In this document: piece by piece, positions 60,481-64,000 of the stretch
How the letters are laid out: each line of letters starts with the position of its first letter
Numbering within the stretch: position 1 is the stretch's first letter
Assembly (NCBI RefSeq): GCF_027604915.1
Contig: NZ_JAJAQC010000001.1
Coordinates: forward strand, 124,001 to 188,000
DNA from: Streptomonospora mangrovi
GTDB taxonomy: Bacteria > Actinomycetota > Actinomycetes > Streptosporangiales > Streptosporangiaceae
Direction of reading: 5' to 3'
DNA length: 64,000 nucleotides
Notes under the pieces: model-generated
Told to the model about the DNA's origin: nothing
The model's database searches: none
Seen by the model: the letters and a program-made list of their open reading frames with translations, nothing else
Translations under genes and position numbers: made by a program

Positions 60481-61536
60481 ATGGCCAACACCAATGACAC
60501 CCGGGTCGTCAGCTACCAGCCGCTGATCGCCCCCCAGGACCTGCTCGCCGAACTCCCCATGGGCCCCGAGCGCGCCGCTCTGGTCGAGGACGCGCGCACC
60601 GAGGTCAAGCGCGTGCTCGACGGCTCCGACGACCGCCTCCTGGTGATCGTCGGCCCCTGCTCGGTGCACGACCCCGACGCCGCCCTCGACTACGCCCAGC
60701 GCCTCAAGGCGCTCGCCCCCGCGCTCAGCGAGGACCTGTGCCTGGTCATGCGCGTCTACTTCGAGAAGCCGCGCACCACGCTGGGCTGGAAGGGGCTCAT
60801 CAACGACCCCGGCCTCGACGAGAGTCACGACGTCCACCGCGGCCTGCGCACCGCGCGCAAGCTGCTGCTGGACATCGGCTCCATCGGCGTCCCGGCCGGC
60901 ACCGAGTTCCTCGACCCCATCACCCCGCAGTACATCGCCGACGCCGTGGCCTGGGGCGCCATCGGCGCCCGCACCACCGAGAGCCAGGTGCACCGCCAGC
61001 TCGGCAGCGGCCTGAGCATGCCGGTGGGCTTCAAGAACGGCACCGACGGCGACGTCCAGGTGGCGGTGGACGCCTGCGGGGCCGCGGCCGCCTCCCACAC
61101 CTTCTTCGGCGTCGACCCCGCCGGCCAGGGCTCGGTCGTGGTCACCGAGGGCAACCCCGACTGCCACGTCATCCTGCGCGGCGGGCGCAGCGGCCCCAAC
61201 CACGGCCCCGACAGCGTCGCCGAGGCCCTCGGCGTCATCGACGGCTCCGGGCTGCCGCGCCGCGTCATGATCGACGCCAGCCACGCCAACAGCGGCAAGG
61301 ACCACACCCGCCAGCCCGGCGTGGCCGAGTCCATCGCCGCCCAGGTCGCCCGCGGCGAGCGCGGGATCGTCGGCGTGATGCTGGAGAGCTTCATCGAGGA
61401 GGGCGCGCAGAAGCTCGGCGACCCCGCCCAACTCGTCTACGGCCGCTCCATCACCGACAAGTGCATGGGCTGGTCCACCACCGAGGACGTTTTGGGCGTG
61501 CTGGCCGAGGCGGTCCGCAAGCGCCGCGCGGCCTGA
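60481..61536 (+). CDS. aroG: 3-deoxy-7-phosphoheptulonate (DAHP) synthase, class I
   Basis: A 351-residue enzyme condensing phosphoenolpyruvate and erythrose-4-phosphate, first step of the shikimate pathway. Class I (E. coli AroF/G/H type) motifs: LLVIVGPCSVHD (about 57-68), YFEKPRTTLGWKGLINDP (about 95-112), WGAIGARTTESQVHR (about 157-171), MPVGFKNGTDG (about 180-190) and MIDASHANSGKDH. ATG 60481 with GAGGAA upstream. Ends at a T-tailed hairpin. Many actinomycetes rely on a class II enzyme, so this class I copy may be additional. Confidence 0.93.
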   Translation: MANTNDTRVVSYQPLIAPQDLLAELPMGPERAALVEDARTEVKRVLDGSDDRLLVIVGPCSVHDPDAALDYAQRLKALAPALSEDLCLVMRVYFEKPRTTLGWKGLINDPGLDESHDVHRGLRTARKLLLDIGSIGVPAGTEFLDPITPQYIADAVAWGAIGARTTESQVHRQLGSGLSMPVGFKNGTDGDVQVAVDACGAAAASHTFFGVDPAGQGSVVVTEGNPDCHVILRGGRSGPNHGPDSVAEALGVIDGSGLPRRVMIDASHANSGKDHTRQPGVAESIAAQVARGERGIVGVMLESFIEEGAQKLGDPAQLVYGRSITDKCMGWSTTEDVLGVLAEAVRKRRAA

Positions 61537-61599
61537 GCCCCGCGCCGGGCGGGGCGGGCGCCGCACACCGCGTGCCCGCCCCGCGCGGCGACCTGACAC

Positions 61600-61638
61600 G
61601 CCCCCGCCCTGGCATTGGTCCTGGCCGGCGGGGGCTTT
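61600..61638 (+). terminator. rho-independent terminator
   Basis: GCCCCCGCC (61600-61608) pairs with GGCGGGGGC (61627-61635), followed by TTT. It ends the DAHP synthase transcript before the riboswitch promoter. Confidence 0.75.
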
Positions 61639-61708
61639 CGCGTGCCCGGACCCGCCGCCTCCTGTTCGCGGCGGGGCCGCGCTGCTAGGCTGGGCGCGGT
61701 CGTTGAAG

Positions 61709-61905
61709 CCGTGCGGGAGAGAGTCCGTGCAGCCGGCACGGGCCGCCGAAGGAGCAATTCCTCCCCAGAGAACCTCTCAGGCGCGCCGGACCGCGCGGTC
61801 AAGACCACTCTGGAAAGCAGGGGCGCGTGCGCCCCTCGCCGAAGGTGCAAGCCGCCTCGCGCGCGGCGAAGCTCTCAGGCTCCGATGACAGAGGGGGAGG
61901 ATGGC
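61709..61905 (+). ncRNA. tandem glycine riboswitch
   Basis: Two glycine aptamers in series. The first (about 61711-61800) has GTGCGGGAGAGAGTCC, GCCGAAGGAGCAA and CTCTCAGGCGC. The second (about 61805-61905) has CACTCTGGAAAGCAGG, CGCCGAAGGTGCAAGC and GCTCTCAGGCTCCGATGACA. These are the conserved blocks of the glycine (gcvT) riboswitch. It precedes gcvT by about 40 nt and should raise expression when glycine is plentiful. TAGGCT (61686-61691) is a possible -10. Confidence 0.92.
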
Positions 61906-61946
61906 AGCGCCATGTCGAATCGACGTCCATCCTCTCGGGAGCGACC

Positions 61947-63068
61947 ATGACTGCGCCCAACCAGGGGCCCGCCCTCCGCACCACACCGCTGCACGCGGTC
62001 CACCGGCGCGCCGGGGCCGCCCTGGTCGACTTCGCCGGCTGGGAGATGCCGCTGCGCTACACCGGCGAGCGCGCCGAGCACACCGCCGTACGCGAACGCG
62101 CCGGCCTGTTCGACCTCTCCCACATGGGCGAGATTCACGTCACCGGCCCCCAGGCCGCCGACCTGCTCGACTACGCGCTGGTGGGCCACCTCTCGCAGGT
62201 CGCGGTGGGCCGCGCCCGCTACACCATGATCACCGCGGCCGACGGCGGCGTGCTGGACGACCTCATCGTCTACCGGCTGGCCGACCACGACTACCTGGTG
62301 GTGGCCAACGCCGCCAACGCCGCCGCCGTGCTGGCCGCGCTGACCGAGCGCGCCGCCGGGTTCGACGCCCGCGTCGAGGACCGCTCCGCCGACTACGCGC
62401 TGATCGCCGTGCAGGGCCCGGCCGCCGCCGCGATCCTGGCGCCGCTCACCGACGCCGACCTCGACACCATCAAGTACTACGCCGGCTACCGCCACACCGT
62501 CGCCGGGCGCCCGGCGCTGCTGGCCCGCACCGGCTACACCGGCGAGGACGGCTTCGAGATCTTCCTCACCCCCGGCACCGAGGCGCCGGCGGTGTGGGCG
62601 GCCCTGCTGGAGGCCGGCGAGCCGCACGGCCTGGTGCCCGCCGGGCTGTCGGCGCGCGACACCCTGCGCCTGGAGGCCGGCATGCCGCTCTACGGCAACG
62701 AACTCGACCCCGGCACCACCCCCTACGACGCCGGCCTGGGCCGCGTGGTCAAGCTCGACAAGCCCGGCGACTTCGTCGGCCGCGCGGCGCTGGAGGCCGC
62801 CGCGAAGGCCGGTCCCGCCCGCCGCCTGGTGGGCCTGGTGGCGCGCGGCCGCCGCCCGCTGCGCCGGGGCAACCCGGTGCTGTGCGACGGCCGCGAGGTC
62901 GGCTCGGTCACCAGCGGCGCCCCCTCGCCGACCCTGGGCAAGCCGATCGCCATGGCCTACGTCGAGGCCGGCCTGGACTCCGGCTCGGGCGCCTTCAGCG
63001 TCGACGTGCGCGGCCGCGCCGAAGAGGTCGACCTGGTCGACCTGCCCTTCTACAAGCGCGGCCGCTGA
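61947..63068 (+). CDS. gcvT: glycine cleavage system T protein (aminomethyltransferase)
   Basis: A 373-residue enzyme that transfers the aminomethyl carbon from the H protein to tetrahydrofolate, releasing ammonia. Typical blocks: [26 protein letters not shown] (about 12-37), [13 protein letters not shown] (about 53-65), [20 protein letters not shown] (about 92-111), [12 protein letters not shown] (about 195-206) and the C-terminal [28 protein letters not shown] 61947 with GGGAG upstream. First gene of the riboswitch-controlled operon. Confidence 0.96.
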   Translation: MTAPNQGPALRTTPLHAVHRRAGAALVDFAGWEMPLRYTGERAEHTAVRERAGLFDLSHMGEIHVTGPQAADLLDYALVGHLSQVAVGRARYTMITAADGGVLDDLIVYRLADHDYLVVANAANAAAVLAALTERAAGFDARVEDRSADYALIAVQGPAAAAILAPLTDADLDTIKYYAGYRHTVAGRPALLARTGYTGEDGFEIFLTPGTEAPAVWAALLEAGEPHGLVPAGLSARDTLRLEAGMPLYGNELDPGTTPYDAGLGRVVKLDKPGDFVGRAALEAAAKAGPARRLVGLVARGRRPLRRGNPVLCDGREVGSVTSGAPSPTLGKPIAMAYVEAGLDSGSGAFSVDVRGRAEEVDLVDLPFYKRGR

Positions 63069-63247
63069 CCCGCGCGCCCCGCCGCGACCGGGCGGGGCAC
63101 GTGCGGACCGCACCCGTCACCCGGCAGAATCTATTGCGTCCCCGCGGAACCGGCTCCGGTCCGCACCCGGACCCGCCCGCACCGCGCGCCGAGGCCGCGC
63201 GGCCGCCGGCCCGCCCACGGACCACCACGACCTCCTGGAGAGTTGAA

Positions 63248-63628
63248 TTGAGCGTTCCCGCGGAGTTGCACTACACGAGCGAGCACGAGTGGGTGGCCGT
63301 CGCCGACGGTGTCGCCACGGTCGGGATCACCGCCTACGCCGCCGAGGCGCTCGGCGACATCGTCTACGTCGACCTTCCCGAGGTCGGCGGCACGGTCTCG
63401 GCCGGTGACACCTGCGGTGAGGTGGAGTCCACCAAGTCCGTCAGCGACCTCTACTCCCCCGTCAACGGCGAGGTCGTGGCGGTCAACGAGGCGGCCGTGG
63501 CCGATCCCGAGGTGATCGGCACCGACCCCTACGGGCAGGGGTGGCTGTTCAAGGTGGAGGTCTCCGAGGAGCCCGCCGACCTCCTCTCGCCGGAGCAGTA
63601 CACGCAGTTGACCGAAGGAGAGGGGTAA
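63248..63628 (+). CDS. gcvH: glycine cleavage system H protein (lipoyl carrier)
   Basis: A 126-residue lipoyl carrier that shuttles the aminomethyl group between P, T and L proteins. The lipoyl Lys is in [15 protein letters not shown] (about residue 63). TTG 63248 is the start: GGAGAG lies 7-12 bp before it and the product then begins [15 protein letters not shown] as in the family. It follows gcvT after 179 bp of non-coding sequence and precedes glyA by 4 bp. Confidence 0.95.
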   Translation: MSVPAELHYTSEHEWVAVADGVATVGITAYAAEALGDIVYVDLPEVGGTVSAGDTCGEVESTKSVSDLYSPVNGEVVAVNEAAVADPEVIGTDPYGQGWLFKVEVSEEPADLLSPEQYTQLTEGEG

Positions 63629-63632
63629 CCCG

Positions 63633-64000
<368 letters not shown>

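Overview
The window is very GC-rich, uses GTG/TTG starts and 4-bp gene overlaps freely, and carries typical actinomycete families (DUF6230/DUF6114 pair, SCO3933-type element protein, HspR-type HAIR site before lon, DesK-like kinases, BldC-like helix-turn-helix protein). It is best read as the chromosome of a filamentous actinomycete, perhaps Nocardiopsaceae; the genus is an inference.

Layout. 1-2.8 kb: end of a UvrD-type helicase, a small hypothetical gene and an XRE regulator. 2.8-12.3 kb: a lipid/steroid-oxidation regulon (DUF6114, DUF6230, cholesterol-oxidase-like GMC enzyme, alpha/beta hydrolase, MerR regulator, AurF-like diiron enzyme, flavin monooxygenase, DUF4873), tied together by one near-identical 25-bp palindromic box in two promoters. 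12.5-18.5 kb: a DUF1537 kinase, two MFS exporters, a TetR regulator with a repeated operator-like motif and a Gfo/Idh/MocA dehydrogenase. 18.5-23.4 kb: an intact Ser/Thr kinase with WD40 repeats, then a second, broken kinase gene that seems to have been split by an AbrB/RelE-like toxin-antitoxin module. 23.6-30.0 kb: lon with a HAIR operator, a DesK-type two-component system, an MHS-family transporter and a small zinc-ribbon protein.

30.1-43.95 kb is the most striking region. A short type I-E-like CRISPR array (28-nt repeats, 33-nt spacers) at 30100-30310 ends in half a repeat. The other half lies 13.6 kb away at 43920-43947. Between them is a 13,637-bp integrative element (excisionase, tyrosine integrase, RepSA-like HUH initiator, FtsK/TraB-like translocase, VirB6/TrbL-like membrane protein, SCO3933-type protein, two GntR regulators, BldC-like regulator). 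Both ends carry the 10-bp core TCCCCGCGTG. Removing the element rebuilds a perfect CRISPR repeat, and joining its ends gives a perfect 11-bp inverted repeat around the core. The element therefore appears to use a CRISPR repeat as its attachment site, and has separated the array from its probable leader.

44.1-49.4 kb: 3-hydroxybutyrate dehydrogenase with a GAF/PucR regulator, SHOCT and DUF2269-like membrane proteins, an O6-alkylguanine-DNA alkyltransferase-like protein and a low-molecular-weight tyrosine phosphatase. 49.7-53.2 kb: a three-gene signalling operon (response regulator, CHASE3-like histidine kinase, receiver-SpoIIE phosphatase). 53.4-60 kb: heme oxygenase, TetR regulator, exonuclease, asparaginase, ferredoxin reductase with a 3Fe-4S ferredoxin, and proline iminopeptidase. 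60.5-64 kb: class I DAHP synthase, then a tandem glycine riboswitch controlling gcvT-gcvH-glyA, with glyA running off the end. No rRNA or tRNA gene and no cas gene was recognised.
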